Assembly: GCF_963576615.1 (NCBI RefSeq)
Contig: NC_088717.1
Coordinates: forward strand, 19,702,108 to 19,766,107
From: Watersipora subatra
Lineage: Eukaryota; Bryozoa; Gymnolaemata; Cheilostomatida; Watersiporidae
Direction of reading: 5' to 3'
Length of the DNA: 64,000 nucleotides
Shown: in pieces, positions 38,401 through 53,400 of the stretch
Numbering within the stretch: the stretch's first letter is position 1
Layout of the letters: each line of letters begins with the position of its first letter
Notes under the pieces: generated by a model
What the model saw: only the letters and a program-made list of their open reading frames with translations
What the model was told of the DNA's origin: nothing
Database searches by the model: none
Position numbers and translations under genes: made by a program

Positions 38401-41400
38401 ACCAAAACAATTTTATCTGATGATTGTCTGCGTAACAGACATGAAACTAATAGTAATGAAGTTGTTTTTTATCTAAGGTTTTACATGAATAAATTATATA
38501 TATATATATATATATACGTATATATATATATATACGTATATATATATATATATATACAGTACACTAAGCTCTGTTCATGTCTGCAATCTCCATGTTTCCC
38601 AAAGGTCTGCTAACAGCGTTGGCCTCATGCGCAGTGGTAGGATTCTTGCTGAAGGTCCACCAGATAAACTTATGCAGAAGTTCCAACAAACAAGCCTGGA
38701 AAATGTGTTCCTTGACCTTTGTGTCAAGGACGATCAGACTTTGGTAAGAGTCTTTAGATTACATCTTACGTTGACAAGGTGGATAGAATGTCATTTGTTA
38801 GCAACACCACTTAGACTGTGGCCGACTTCTACTTAAAGTTTAGATGCTTTAAGCATTAATAGAATGCGTTATAATGCTAGGAAGAATAAATAAATTGTTT
38901 TACACTCTAGTAAGGATGGATAGACTGTGTTATACTTTAGTAAGGATAGATAGACTGTGTTATAATTTAATAAGGATAGATATACTGTGTTATACTTTAA
39001 TAAGGATAGATAGACTGTGTTATACTTTAGTAAGGATAGATAGACTATGTTATACTTTAGTAAGGATAGATAGACTGTGTTATACTTTAGTAAGGATAGA
39101 TAGACTGTGTTATAATTTAGTAAAGAAACATAGACTGTGTCATACTTTTCTAGGGGTGTATAGGCTGTGTCATATTTTGCTGAGTGTGTATAGATTGTGT
39201 TATACTTTGCCACATATGAGGTAAATATTTCATTAGCAGCTAAAAACATAAGTGAGCTCTCTAAATTCACTCATTCTGACCAATACGTTGATATCAACCG
39301 AGGATTAATAATTTTCTACAGAATGGTTATGGCGCTCAATCTGCAGGGTCCTCATCGCAGGATGTAGATGTCGTAGTAGTTGACGACAATCCAGGTGGGT
39401 CATTCTAAATGATGTTTAGACTGTTATGGAGAAAGCATTCATATAGTGTAAAGGCTAGCTTGGAACTAACGGTCATGACTCACAGTGTAACATAACTAAT
39501 GACACTGCATTCCTTTTTCAATCTGTTATACAAAAAATAAACTTGAGAAAATGATCGCTTTACTTTGTTCACTAGTGCTTAGCGATCAGTGGAAAAAAGT
39601 TAGATGTAACAAAATATTGAATCATTCAAACTAGTGTTTAACCAGTTAAATAAAACATGCTTGCCGATATTAGCGCACCTATTTAGTAGATGAATCATGG
39701 CATGTTTCGCCTAAAAATTATAATATACATGTAGCTGCTTTTTTATATCTGCTGAGAGTTATGTATATGAAGCTATAGCACGTTTAACATTTACCTTTTT
39801 TGTGACTTACACTACTGATTGCTCTACAAAGCTCCTCTACCATATTTGTGAAAAACTAAATGTTTAGAATTTCAACTTAAAGACAAAGTATTTCGTGCTT
39901 CCAATCTACTAGGATCTCGCATAAATTGCGTCTTGTCTTTGGGGAACCGTTACAACAAATAGTGCTTAGAATAGCTCACTGTCTTGCTTAATTTAATTCT
40001 GTATATTGAGATTTTTAAGATAGACCTATTGGATTTTCTTCTATCGAGTTAAGTATGTAAGATTAAAAGCAAGATTAAAAGATCTGAAGCATATTATTGG
40101 TTCAATTGGTGATAAGGCAACAAATGATTGGCTGTCTTATAATATGGTAGCATATTACTGGGTCGGTATGGTAATATGTCACATGTTAGTATTTAGATCT
40201 TGCAATATAAAACCAAAGTATTAGAGTTTCTAGCACGAAAGCATCTTATTGGTTAAATCTTTTAATACGGCAGCATCTTATTGGTTAAATCTTTTAATAT
40301 GGCAGCATCTTATTGGTTAAATCTTTTAATATGGCAGCATCTTATTGATTAATGATTAGACAATTTCTTTCCACTTCTCTGTTTAACTCATTTGAATTTA
40401 CAGTTTAAAAATTTTCTCTTTCAACATTTATTTAAATATTTAGAAAAAGGTTTGCTAAATTGCTCTAATTTGGGAAACACAGAATGTTTAAGGCTATTCT
40501 TTAAACAAACAACGTACTTTTGGGGTTAAAGTAAAGATATGAACTACAAAACCAATGTTGATGTTAACATTGACCGACTAATGTACTCTTGACCCACCTG
40601 ATTATACTAACCATTGACATCTTTAGACTCGCCTGTTGAAGTACGTATTTGATAATCGAGGAGAGATCGCTTCAAGACTACCAAAACCTGTATTGACTTC
40701 AGATGCCTCATTTGAGTTTCATTGTTGTGGCTATAAAGGCTAAGGGCTGGCTCACATTTGATCGCAGAATGTCGGAGTCGCCCTCTCGACAACCATTTAT
40801 CGACTAAGTGCACGGTAGACCGGTGGCATTGCCGGCTCAACACGGATATGACGGCATATGTTGCAGCTGTCAAACTTTCTTAATATTTCTCTGATAATCT
40901 ACAATAGTCTGTGCGATCTGCTCCACTTCGGCAATGGTGATTGGCTGTCGCATATTCGGGACTAGTACCTATTTCATCGATGGTGATTGGCTGTCGCATA
41001 TACGGGACTAGTATTGCATCGATAGTGATTGGCTGTCGCATACTCGGGACTAGTATTACATCGTTTCAGCGACCGCATTGTATAATGAGAACACGCAATG
41101 CTGCGAATTATTTGCCGATGTGAACACAGATAGATTTATGGTGGTGTAAAAATTGCTATCACAGATGATCACTGATGTTTTGTGGGATTAGCACTGACGT
41201 ACTGTGATATAGTGTGTACAAGCCTTAATCCTGAGTATTTTATCTGCAGATGATGATGAAGATGTGAGACTATTAGGATCAGGGTCCTACAAGTACCAGG
41301 CAGAGCAGTCCGTCAGCAATGGCTCTTGTAGCCATGCATGCAAGAGCTTCTGTTCATCATTTCCAAAAGGTGCCATGATAGTCCAGCTAATAATTTAATC

Positions 41401-44400
41401 ACAATGGAAATATTTTGTAACACAAATTGCTTAGCAGACAGACGGTTTAGCAGACAGACGGTTTAGAGCAAATATACAAATTAAATGTCCCGATCATTGG
41501 CAACATAAGAAAATTCCTTTTTGTCCTTTTTTTACATAACAATATAATAAACAATGAATTGTTTATTAAATTGTAAATATACTATATATTATTATGTGAT
41601 ATTATGTTCTACTATGTATTACGTTGTTAACTACATTATATTATGTCATATTATATACATGTTATAACATATATGTTATTATATTATGTTATATAGCATT
41701 ACATTACAACAGATTACATTGTATTATATTTATGTTATTTTATTGTACGGTGTTATATTATGATATGTTATGTTACATTGTGTTGGATTATATTAATAAT
41801 ATATTACTTTATATTGCATTTCGCTATATTTCGTTATATTATATTTCAAGTCATTATGTTATGTATTATTATCTTATCTCATATATCATTATGTGTATAC
41901 AAATTAACTGAAAGATATTTTACTATGATGTCATTAACTGCATATTCACCTTGACATTTGATTTTCATGCTTATGAAATGTTATTCAGTCAACTCAAAAA
42001 CCCAGCAAATCCTAAAGTTTTTAGAAAAAAATGAATTTATTTTCTGTGAGTGTCATTAGTAATAAAACAGCTGTAGTAACTAATAGCTACTAGTAGGAAC
42101 TAGTAGTAGTTTCATGTAGTAACTCAATAACAATAAATTTAGCAAATTATCATTCGTTGGCTGACTAGTTTAGGTTTGATGTTTCTGTTGTTTTTATAGT
42201 TTATAAATGCTAACAATACAACCTATTTTGTTAATTGGGTTTGTAATTTATGTTCAGGGTGAAAACCACAAAAGTATATAAAACCTACCTTATTTTGTGA
42301 CAATTTTAATGTTAAACTTTTTCAAAGATCATGTTGGACCATGTTCAGGTGAAACTACAATGTATATGTTAACACCATGTTGTTCAATTCAGGTGAAACT
42401 ATATGTTAATACCGTGTTGTTAAGTAAAAATATTTACGTTCAATCACCAAATTTCAGGTCATTTGAAAGACTATAAATTTTTGGACACATATTGACTCGG
42501 TGTAGAAATTGAGGTCTCAAGTTTGATTTAAAAATCCTGACCTGTACCTGTCATATAAGTTGACCCATCCTCTGGATGAAATCGTTTGATTGCTAGTAGT
42601 TCAGTCGGTATCAAAGGCGGGCGATGCGTAGCTGAAGAAATGGCATTCAACAACACCATCAGCAAAAGGGTCCATGTTTTTTGTGCTGTCGGCAATATGT
42701 ACAACGACTAACAAAAGAACGAGAAACGACAGTTCTAGTGAAGATCAAAATAGCATGAAAAACAATACTTCACCATTGTATTAGTCCGCCCCACCGATAA
42801 AACGAAACTGCCACCTTTGATAATATGTACGGTTTTAACAAAAGAATCACACCGATAAAAAGATTTGTGTCAGAAGTCGTGATTCATATACAAGGAAAGG
42901 ATGAATGGACGAGAGTGGATTACCACTCTCATCAGATGGATTACCAATGTGTGAGCTTTAAATGTGTGGGCTATAAATTTTAAAAAACATGTATTCCAGA
43001 AGAGAATCTTAGCGATGACAATTTGAATGGAGAAAAATGGGACTTTGTGTTTGATCCATCTCATGTTGAGGATTACTAGTTTTTTACTATTTTATAAATA
43101 AATCTCTATATGTGATATCATGTAACTTTAATGTGCGATGGTTTTTAAAATTTGAATTTTACTAGAATTCGTGTTATAAAAAACGCGACTGCCATATACG
43201 TCGAGGATGGGTTTTTTAAGCTTGAAATTTGTTGTCAAATTTTCAACTTATATGCTGGAATTTACAGCACGTTTTCTTTGTAATGTATACGCATATTTGG
43301 CTACAGCTCAAAAACAATAACCATTTTGACTACTCATTGAGGACGTGTACAAAAATTGCATGTAACTGTTTAAAGCAGCCAACTAATGAACCAACGGCGC
43401 TCAAACTCTACATAAAGAACGGCCTTGCAAAACCGATAGCTGAATTTCTCAGTTATCCTACAGAAAAAAGCTAAAAAGTTGCTGAGTTAAATAAGGGTCT
43501 GCTTTCTCGTGCATCTCCTTTGATTATTTTTAATAAAATCACTGTTTTTCAAAGAGTTTGTAAACTATTTAAAAGTAAAATATTTTAGTGTCCGGAGTTT
43601 GTCATTTAAAGTCAAATCTCAGGCAAATGCGCTACTGAATTGTTCTACAAATATTTTTAGCCAAAGTTCTTTACTCTGAAAATACATCGTGACTGTTTGA
43701 ATCATTTTGGAACTCAGACTAGATTTTATAAACAATAATGTGTAATTTTTTATATTCTCCATCAAATGACTAGTTGAAGCCATGTGTTATGAGTGTTTAC
43801 TAAATCTGAATGTATATTTTAGCCAGTTATAAGCAAACTGATGTTTCAAATGACCTGGATGGCATCAGTAGTTGCACTTCCTGTTTGTCCTTCTTGTTAT
43901 AACATCAGCTATTGTGTTCAAGTTGCAGTGTTACGTGTCTCCATTGACATATATTTTATTTTTTATTTGCTCTTGATTGTTAAAATGAAACTTCAAATAA
44001 TGGTCTCAGGTATATTGCTATAGATGTTTAAAACAATTTAACGATAGGTTAGGTTGGTTAAAAATTGTCTGATTTTCTTTTAAATGCAAGAGTATAAGTA
44101 TCTGATGTCGATGAGACGATATTGATCTCTTATAAACAACAATCACTGCTACTGTCGTTATTTTTAGAGACGTCCTTTCCTCCTGAGCGCTTTAACCGCG
44201 ACCAAATTTTGTCGATTTTAATCTTGAAACATCCGCGCAGTCAGAACACCATAAAAAACAATCGCGAATGATAAAAAAGATGCTTTTTGATAGTCTATTA
44301 AAATTTTGTGCAAGTTCATCGTAAAGTAATTTTTAAGTGAAAAAATTACTATAAGATTACAAAGAGGCAAATTTATGCTAGTAGTATTATATATGCTAGT

Positions 44401-47400
44401 AGTATTATATATGCTAGTAGTATTATATAGGCTAGTAGTATTATATAGGCTAGTAGTATTATATAGGCTAGTAGTATTATATAGGCTAGTAGTATTATAT
44501 AGGCTAGTAGTATTATATAGGCTAGTAGTATTATATAGGCTAGTAGTATTATATATGCTAGTAGTATTATATAGGCTAGTAGTATTATATAGGCTAGTAG
44601 TATTATATAGGCTAGTAGTATTATATAGGCTAGTAGTATTATATAGGCTAGTAGTATTATATAGGCTAGTAGTATTATATAGGCTAGTAGTATTATATAG
44701 GCTAGTAGTATTATATAGGCTAGTAGTATTATATAGGCTAGTAGTATTATATATGCTAGTAGTATTATATAGGCTAGTAGTATTATATAGGCTAGTAGTA
44801 TTATATAGGCTAGTAGTATTATATAGGCTAGTAGTATTATATAGGCTAGTAGTATTATATAGGCTAGTAGTATTATATAGGCTAGTAGTATTATATAGGC
44901 TAGTAGTATTATATAGGCTAGTAGTATTATATAGGCTAGTAGTATTATATAGGCTAGTAGTATTATATAGGCTAGTAGTATTATATAGGCTAGTAGTATT
45001 ATATAGGCTAGTAGTATTATATAGGCTAGTAGTATTATATAGGCTAGTAGTATTATATAGGCTAGTAGTATTATATAGGCTAGTAGTATTATATAGGCTA
45101 GTAGTATTATATAGGCTAGTAGTATTATATAGGCTAGTAGTATTATATAGGCTAGTAGTATTATATAGGCTAGTAGTATTATATAGGCTAGTAGTATTAT
45201 ATAGGCTAGTAGTATTATATAGGCTAGTAGTATTATATAGGCTAGTAGTATTATATAGGCTAGTAGTATTATATAGGCTAGTAGTATTATATAGGCTAGT
45301 AGTATTATATAGGCTAGTAGTATTATATAGGCTAGTAGTATTATATAGGCTAGTAGTATTATATAGGCTAGTAGTATTATATAGGCTAGTAGTATTATAT
45401 AGGCTAGTAGTATTATATAGGCCTATTTTAACGTACAGCATAACTAAACATTTCCTAATATTTTAAGAGTAATTTTATTGCATAAGTTTGAAGGTTATTC
45501 TAATTTTTACGTCTGCCGCTCTACCCCAAGCCTGCTCTCCTCTGTTGACAGCTACCAATGTCGCTGCCTTGCTCATCAAAAACATCAATCAGCTCAAAAG
45601 GAAAATAGGATTTCTTCTCTTTCAGTTCCTTTTGCCAGCCATACAGATCGCTCTTTTTGCCTTTTGTGTTGGAGGTAAGTTACTACTTCTCGATGTAAAA
45701 AAATAAACAATCGTCTCCAATCGTGTAAAGTTTTGTATGGTTTCTCCATTGAGTGTTGATTTAAATATATTCAACTATTACTATTGGCTAACTAGAGTGT
45801 ATATTTAGTTTATTAGAATTAATAACTTATCATTTGTCAAAAAACTATAATGTTGTTTTTAGTGTTGTTCATAGTTTTTGACCTTCTTCTTGACATGAGG
45901 AGTGAGAAGCAGAACTTGATGCCAAGTTTAATTGCAAATCTGTTAAGAATTTTTGCTTTATGTAATCTACTTTTCTATCTGATTATTTGTTATTGAAACC
46001 ACGAATTCAGTTTTTAATCACAGGTAAACAGAATGCTCAATGTAATTTTTTCCACTGGTCAACATGTGTGATTGAGTAATGAAAACTTGAACAAAATTAG
46101 GACTATGCTTGCGTAAAAACCTAGCAGAATAACCATGTTTTTTTTAATGAGCAAGATAAAAGTTGCAAAAGCAAACTTGTATTATAATGTTAAACCTCAT
46201 TCTTGTGAATTATCACAGTTTGTTCAGACAAAAATAACGAATTTTTAGAAATTGCGGTGTCATGATAGACATCAGTGTTTCGATTACACGCAGTAAGAGT
46301 ATTTCATTTAGGCTGTAGTTCGATTACTATGTTTCTGTAGTCCGGGCGATGCGGGCGACGCAAAAATTGTGTGCCCATTGAGTTATCATGTGATAAGTGT
46401 TTCCATAAAAATTCGCATGTTTTCGATTAACTTGGGTTGTGACAAAATTCGCTTGACTTGCGGGTTTTTACCATTTAAATCTTTCGGATGATGTAGATTT
46501 GCGGTTTAACCAGTCAAGGAAACATAGTGTATGTGTTTGTGTGCGAGGTATTGTCTTATCACTATACCTTCTCTTTGTAAGAGGCCTTCATCCTACTTTT
46601 CTTTTAGTTTTTCGTGGAAGTCCGACTATTTCCTTAAAGGTTGACTTGCAACAAAATTCACATTACAGTTATTTGGTATCAAAAGATTCACCATGTCTTA
46701 CTCTGTTGTGTTGTAGGTGCCAAATATATGGGAATGTGATTACAAGCTCTTAAAAGCTTAAAAATGAACAGTTAATCGTAGCCATACGAGACCGCCGTAG
46801 TTAGGATTCGCTTTCCAAAACGGCTCAAATGGGACGTAATTGTTACAGGATGATTTCTGTTTACACTTTCATGCAATCTCATTCGTCGAAATATTTTCAC
46901 AAATATACTTCACGCATTCAATAAAACTATGTCTATTGTTCTTACGCGTCTGTTTTATCGTCATTGTAATGCTGTCACTTTTAGCACTGATATCTTATAA
47001 CTTACCGTAACAAATCGTTAAACTTTTTAACCTTAGCTCGAAGGAGTACATATCATTGTCTGATAATCATGACGAGCCTGTTGGTTACCTGTGATAATCG
47101 AAAAGTGCTGCAAAAATTATTTTCGAAGTATTAGGTCACATGATCAGATTACGACTTGACGATTAGTCCAACCGGAAACAAAAGTGTAAAGTAGCGAGCA
47201 TCTATATTTGATACGAGGTCTTCGGTAAAACCCGAAGTGTTTGTCATAAACTAGTGCTACGATAAGTTTTATATTGAGCTTTTTATTGGCCTTTCAATTC
47301 ATGTGACAACATCACGTGACAAGACAATAACCAAACTGTAATGACTACGTCAGATAAATAAAGAGATTCTAATCTACGCTAGCTTTTCGTTTTTGAGCTT

Positions 47401-50400
47401 TTAAGAGCTTGTAATCACATTTCCACGTATTTGGCACCTGCAACACAACAGAGTAAGACTTGGTGGATCTTTTGATACCAAATAACTGTAATGTGAATTT
47501 TGTTGCAAGTCAACATTTTAATTTTTTAATGGCCTTACGTCATGAAAAAATACGTCATACTCAACACTTACGTCATTGATATGACGTAAGTGTTGTATAA
47601 ATGTGTACACTTACATGTATTGATTTGAAGAAGAAGAGGTCTTTCGTTACACTTTTTTATATCCTATTCATACTGCCTTACACTAGCTAATCTACTAGCG
47701 ATACCCACTAGCTTTATCCATTCACCGTAATTACCAAGACCACCTGTACTGCCTTGAGTTCAGACACCAATATAGCCTGAGCCTAACAAATCCCATAATA
47801 CAACAGTAAGCAGCTTCCTGCTAAAGATGTCTCCTCATTTGACATAAAATTTTCAATGTAGAATTTCATGTTGACATTAATTTTTATTAAATTAAAAAAA
47901 ATTAGGTTATTAAATTAAAAAGTTTAATTATTTTAATTTTTAATTATTTTGACATTAACTTTCATTAAATTAAAAAAATTCCATTCATAAAATTGAATCA
48001 AAAATTTTCATTAAATTTCCGAGACCAAGATACAGAAAGAATGAGCTTACTTCTATAGCAATTAATCATTATGTTTCCATGACACACATGAATCACATCA
48101 TGCGAATTTGGAGTTGTGAGCCAGTTGTGTTATCATGCGAATTAAGTGTTTCTATGCACATTCTCATGGTACAGATTGACTCTGGTACTTTGTTGAAAAA
48201 AGGTACGGAATTGTACGCTATAAGTTAATAATTAGCGATGCACGTGTTAGCGACGCAAACACATGAAACGTGTTTGCGTGACACGTCGATGAGAAAGGAC
48301 GACAGAAGTATTAAAAATGTTTAAAATTGAGTAGGTGACGTGGTATTTTAATGCGCATCATTCGCAAGTGCTGTTTCCATTATTCGCTAGCATGATGAAT
48401 TTGATAAAGTTTTGCGAACCACAAAACTCATTTAGCTTGCGGATTTATGCCGTTTCCATGACACGGATAACTTGCGGATTGGTGCAAATTTGCGAACCAT
48501 GTGCGTTGTAAAATCATAGTGAATGCTACACAGCTGCAAAGGCATCGATATAATATACAGTCATTACATGTGAATTCAGTTCCCATCACATCGGTTGGCT
48601 TTGACGTGTTCAAATGATATTAAACAGTTTTTCATACCTTCGCTATTTTGTAGTAAAGCCATAGATCCCAAAAAGACCAATGATAATGAAAACAAATTGT
48701 TTTTTAGAAAGTAAGGCAAAAATATAAAAAATCATCTCTATCACCACCTTTTTTATGTGTGATCGGTCTCTTGTATTGCCAAAGCAATACCTTCCTCCAC
48801 CCCACTTTGGCATGAAGGTCGCAGCATGTTCTGCTCTTTCTTGATTATTACTTTGCTTGTGTAGTTGTACATATAGTTTAGTTTGTTTTTTGTGTTTCCT
48901 TATCGGCAACAATTTCACTTTGAAGATAAATGTTTTCCAAATTATGCCATAGAAGAATCATAAGAAAGGCTACAGTTAGTCAATAATAGATATTAAATAA
49001 ATGGTTTGACATATAGCATTTAAAATAACCTTCTCTGCTAAGAGAACGGATATGAGGTGTAACGTTGTTAAAGGAGCTATTAACAATATTTTCAGAATAT
49101 TTTAGTTTTTTACTTGAATTTTAAAAATAGTTTTGCTTGTTGAATTTGGTCTAATATTATGTATTTATCGCTAAGTTTTGGATCTGTGGATTAAACGAAG
49201 GACAGTATATTTTTTTTAGGATATTTAATACTGTATACAAATTTTTTTTTTAAAGTTTGATAGTATTACAGTCTGAGAGTAGATGCCAAAAGGACAGTTG
49301 AAATCTGGCTCAGATTAATTTGCTGGTTTTTCCTGTGTACTATGTTCTTACACTGTGTTCTTGATGCATTTATTACCCTCAGGCACTCCTCACCACCTCC
49401 CAGTAGACGTAGTCAATATGGATACCGGTCTGTCATCATATGGTGTAGACCTGAGCTTCTCTAAAGCGTACCTCGAAGGTCTGGACAAAGATGTTGTGGA
49501 TATACACTATACAAGCTCACTGGAGGATGCCAAACAGCATGTAGTCGATGGTCACTCATGGGCAGTTCTCCTCTTTCAGTCAAACTTCACCTTAGATACA
49601 ATCATAAGGTAATCATTAGCCATTGGGGTGGCATATATACCACCTTAACTATGATGCTTTAGGTTTTATAGCTAAGCAAGACACTCATGACTCATGCTTA
49701 TCTTTTCAATGAGTATCATGTTTAACCAGACCTGCCAACTCTACACTGATAAGTCTAGTTATTTTTTAACCAGACCTGCCAGCTATACACTGATAAGTCT
49801 AGTTATTTTTTAACCAGACCTGCCAATTCTACACTGCCAAGTCTAGTTATTTTTTAACCAGACCTGCCAGCTATACACTGATAAGTCTAGTTATTTTTTA
49901 ACCAGACTTGCCAACTCTACACTTTTAAGTCTAGTTATGTTTTTAATCAGACCTGCCAACTCTACACTGATAAGTCTTGTCATGTTTTTTACCAGACTTG
50001 CCAACCCTACATTGATTAGTCTTGTTATGTTTTCAACCAGACCTGCCAACTCTGCACTAATAATTCTAGGCATATTTTTAACAAGACCTTTCAACTGATA
50101 CAAATCTAGGCTTCATTGTACAAGGCCTAGGTGTTCATACAATCAGAAGACTTGTCAATGTTACGTATAAAGTTTTGGTTGGTTTACAACCAAACCTGTC
50201 AACGGTATTCATGTACTTTGTTTCTGAGTTTGTAACCAGACTTGGTGAAGCTACGAATTTGGACTTAATTCTTCAGCACCTGCGGCTTTTTTCTAGATAC
50301 AGACATTTTCTTGTTTACTGGCCAAGATATCATTCAGCTAGTGTTGTCTAGCACAAATATTGCAAAACAAACAAAATGTTAGCAAAAACAAATGTTAGTT

Positions 50401-53400
50401 TAACACTCTATCATCGCTATATATATTTCTTATTCTCACATTGTGTCTTCACGAAGGTAGCTCTTTATTGTAGAAGTTTTTATTATACTATCATAATGTA
50501 ATAATATTTTATTACTTTAATTAGCATTAAAATAGTGCTGACTATTTTACACTCAACTAAAAAGAGATGCCAATTTTTGTTTTTGTAAGTTTTTAACCTA
50601 AACTTGTATTATACACAGTAGGTAACAGCTCGGTGGTTGTAAACTATACTGACTTCTGAAATGATCCAATAGCTATGTAAGCTTGTTTTCAAGGATTAAT
50701 GAAAGACTTGAATACTTTAACGGTGCAATACTAAGGTGATTGACTCAATAACAAACTTAAAGTTTAATAAACAATGAAAGTTAATCGGTTGACTTCCTGT
50801 ACAGCAATTGCATGTTTGTTTTCTTTCATTGACGAAAGTATATAACAGTAAGAAATAGAAGAAAAAGAAAGTACAGTGAGGACCCATATATGCAGTAGCA
50901 TGGTTAGTCATGGTGCTAGGCTCTGAGTAACGGTTAGTTAATTTATTTAGAAAAAAGACACAATGACTATCCACAAGAGAATCACAATGTTGCTTGAGAC
51001 CAGATTTGAAGTGATTAAAATTCCTTATTTGTTAGAGGTTAGTAGACACGATTTTGTAAAGATATTAGAAATTACATGATGAAAGGCGTCACTTATATCA
51101 AAGTCAAGTGATGCAAATCCTATGCCAGAATAATAATAATCACCTACACACCATGAACAATAATTTTAATTATTCTAAATGTTCCGCAGCAATAAAGTTT
51201 TGATCCGTAAAAATGCAAGTGTTGAAGCTATTGATGTAAATGAAAACTGGTTTTATGAGTGAATTATCCAAATTAAATGAAGTTGTCTGCCTACGTTCAC
51301 TTTCACAAGCGTACACTGTACTTGAAAATTAGAAATATTACCGTAATCAATCAGTATTTGGTCTTTCCTTCTTTTTTATTATTCTTGTAGCACCACCAAC
51401 CTACTGATGTTTCATAAGAGAGGACAAATCCCATGTAAAAAAATACTGGCGCATTACATCCTTGCTTAATCAGAAATTAGATACTGATTTCACCAACTTT
51501 TAATTAATTCTTTTTACATTCCACAGCCACTTCAGTCAACTTTCTCTGCTTGAATATCTGAAACAAGCATATCTAGCAGTTCGCAAAGCATCCTTTCCAT
51601 ATTTAAGTTGTCGAATTGTAATTAGTAGTTGTTTGTTTCCAACAGTTGAAAGGCTAGCATCTTACAAGAAGGCAGATTGTGCAGGCAACTCTTGTTAATT
51701 TTAGGGTGATGAATTCTTCTAACAATAGCACAGATGTTTTGAAGGAATCGACAATAAATGTTTGGATGGATGAGACCAATTCACAGATCACCCTGCCTCT
51801 TCAAGGACAATTCATCAAGGCTTATCAGCAGATGGGACCAAATGTTGAAAACCAAGGTTAGTAGTCTGCCAGAGCATGTGAAAGGAAATAAGGAGGTGAT
51901 CAGTAGGCGTTGTGTTAAGATCATAGATTCTCTATAATAAGGAACTAACAGGGCTCTATAATAAGGAACTAACAGAGCTCTATAATAAGGAACTAACAGG
52001 GCTCTATAATAAGGAACTAACAGGGCTCTATGATAAGGAACTAACAGGGCTCTATAATAAGGAACTAACAGGGCCCTATGATAAGGGAACTAACAGGGCT
52101 CTATAATAAGGGAACTAACAGGGCTCTATGATAAGGAACTAACAGAGCTCTATGATAAGGAACTAACAGGGCTCTATGATAAGGAACTAACGGGGCTCTA
52201 TGATAAGGAACTAACAAGGCTCTATAATAAGGAACTAACAGGGCTCTATGATAAGGAACTAACATGGCTCTATAATAAGAAACTAACTGGGCTCTATAAT
52301 AAGAAACTAACTGGGCTTTATGATAAGGAACTAACAGGGCTCTATAAGAAGGAACTAACAGGGCTCTATAAGAAGGAACTAACAGGGCTCTATGATAAGG
52401 AACTAACAGGGCTCTATAATAAGGAACTAACAAGGCTCTATGATAAGGAACTAACGGGGCTCTATGATAAGGCACTAACAGGGTTCTATAATAAGGAACT
52501 AACAGGGCTCTTTGATAAGGAACTAACAGGGCTCTATAATAAGGAACTAACAGGGCTCTATGATAAGGAACTAACGGGGCTCTATGATAAGGCACTAACA
52601 GGGCTCTATAATAAGGAACTAACCGGGCTCTTTGATAAGGAACTAACAGGGCTCTATAATAAGGAACTAACAGGGCTCTATGATAAGGAACTAACAGGGC
52701 TCTATAAGAAGGAACTAACAGGGCTCTATAAGAAGGAACTAACAGGGCTTTATGATAAGGAACTAATAGGGCTTTATAATAAAGAACTAACAGGGCTCTA
52801 TAATAAGGAACTAACAGGGCTCTATGATAAGGAACTAACAGGGCTCTATAATAAGGAACTAACAGGGCTCTATGATAAGGGAACTAACAGGGCTCTATAA
52901 TTAGGAACTAACAGGGCTCTATAAGAAGGAACTAACAGGGCTCTATAAGAAGGAACTAACAGGGCTCTGTGATAAGGAACTAACAGGGCTCTATAATAAG
53001 GAACTAACAAGGCTCTATGATAAGGGAACTAACAGAGCTCTATAATTAGGAACTAACAGGGTTCTATAATAAGGAACTAACAGGGCTCTATAATAAGGAA
53101 CCAACAGGGCTTTATGATAAGGAACTAACGGGGCTCTATGACAAGGAACTAACAGGGCTCTATAATAAGGAACTAACAGGGCTCTATGATAAGGGAACTA
53201 ACAGGGCTCTATAATTAGGAACTAACAGGGCTCTATAATAAGGAACTAACAGGGCTCTATAATAAGGAACTAACAGGGCTCTATAATAAGGAACTAACAG
53301 GGCTCTATGATAAGGGAACTAACAGGGCTCTATAATAAGGAACTAACAGGGCTCTATAATAAGGAACTAACAGGGCTCTATGATAAGGAACTAACAGGGT

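Larger units (their letters stand above)
36228..38495 (-). mobile_element. Penelope-like element with inverted terminal repeats
   Basis: The left arm (about 36228-36512) contains the coding end of the endonuclease plus the 3' UTR. The right arm (about 38211-38495) is its near-identical inverted copy. Between them lies the RT-endonuclease region. Penelope-like elements are known for terminal repeats in direct or inverted order, often after 5' truncation, and this fits. The arms differ at only a few bases, so the insertion is fairly young. TA dinucleotide tracts flank it on both sides. Confidence 0.8.

Noticed and set aside
44218-45466. Open frames of 407 and 363 codons on opposite strands
   Set aside because: They translate an 18-bp tandem repeat (YNTTSL / LVVLYR); no start context, unique sequence or homology supports a protein.
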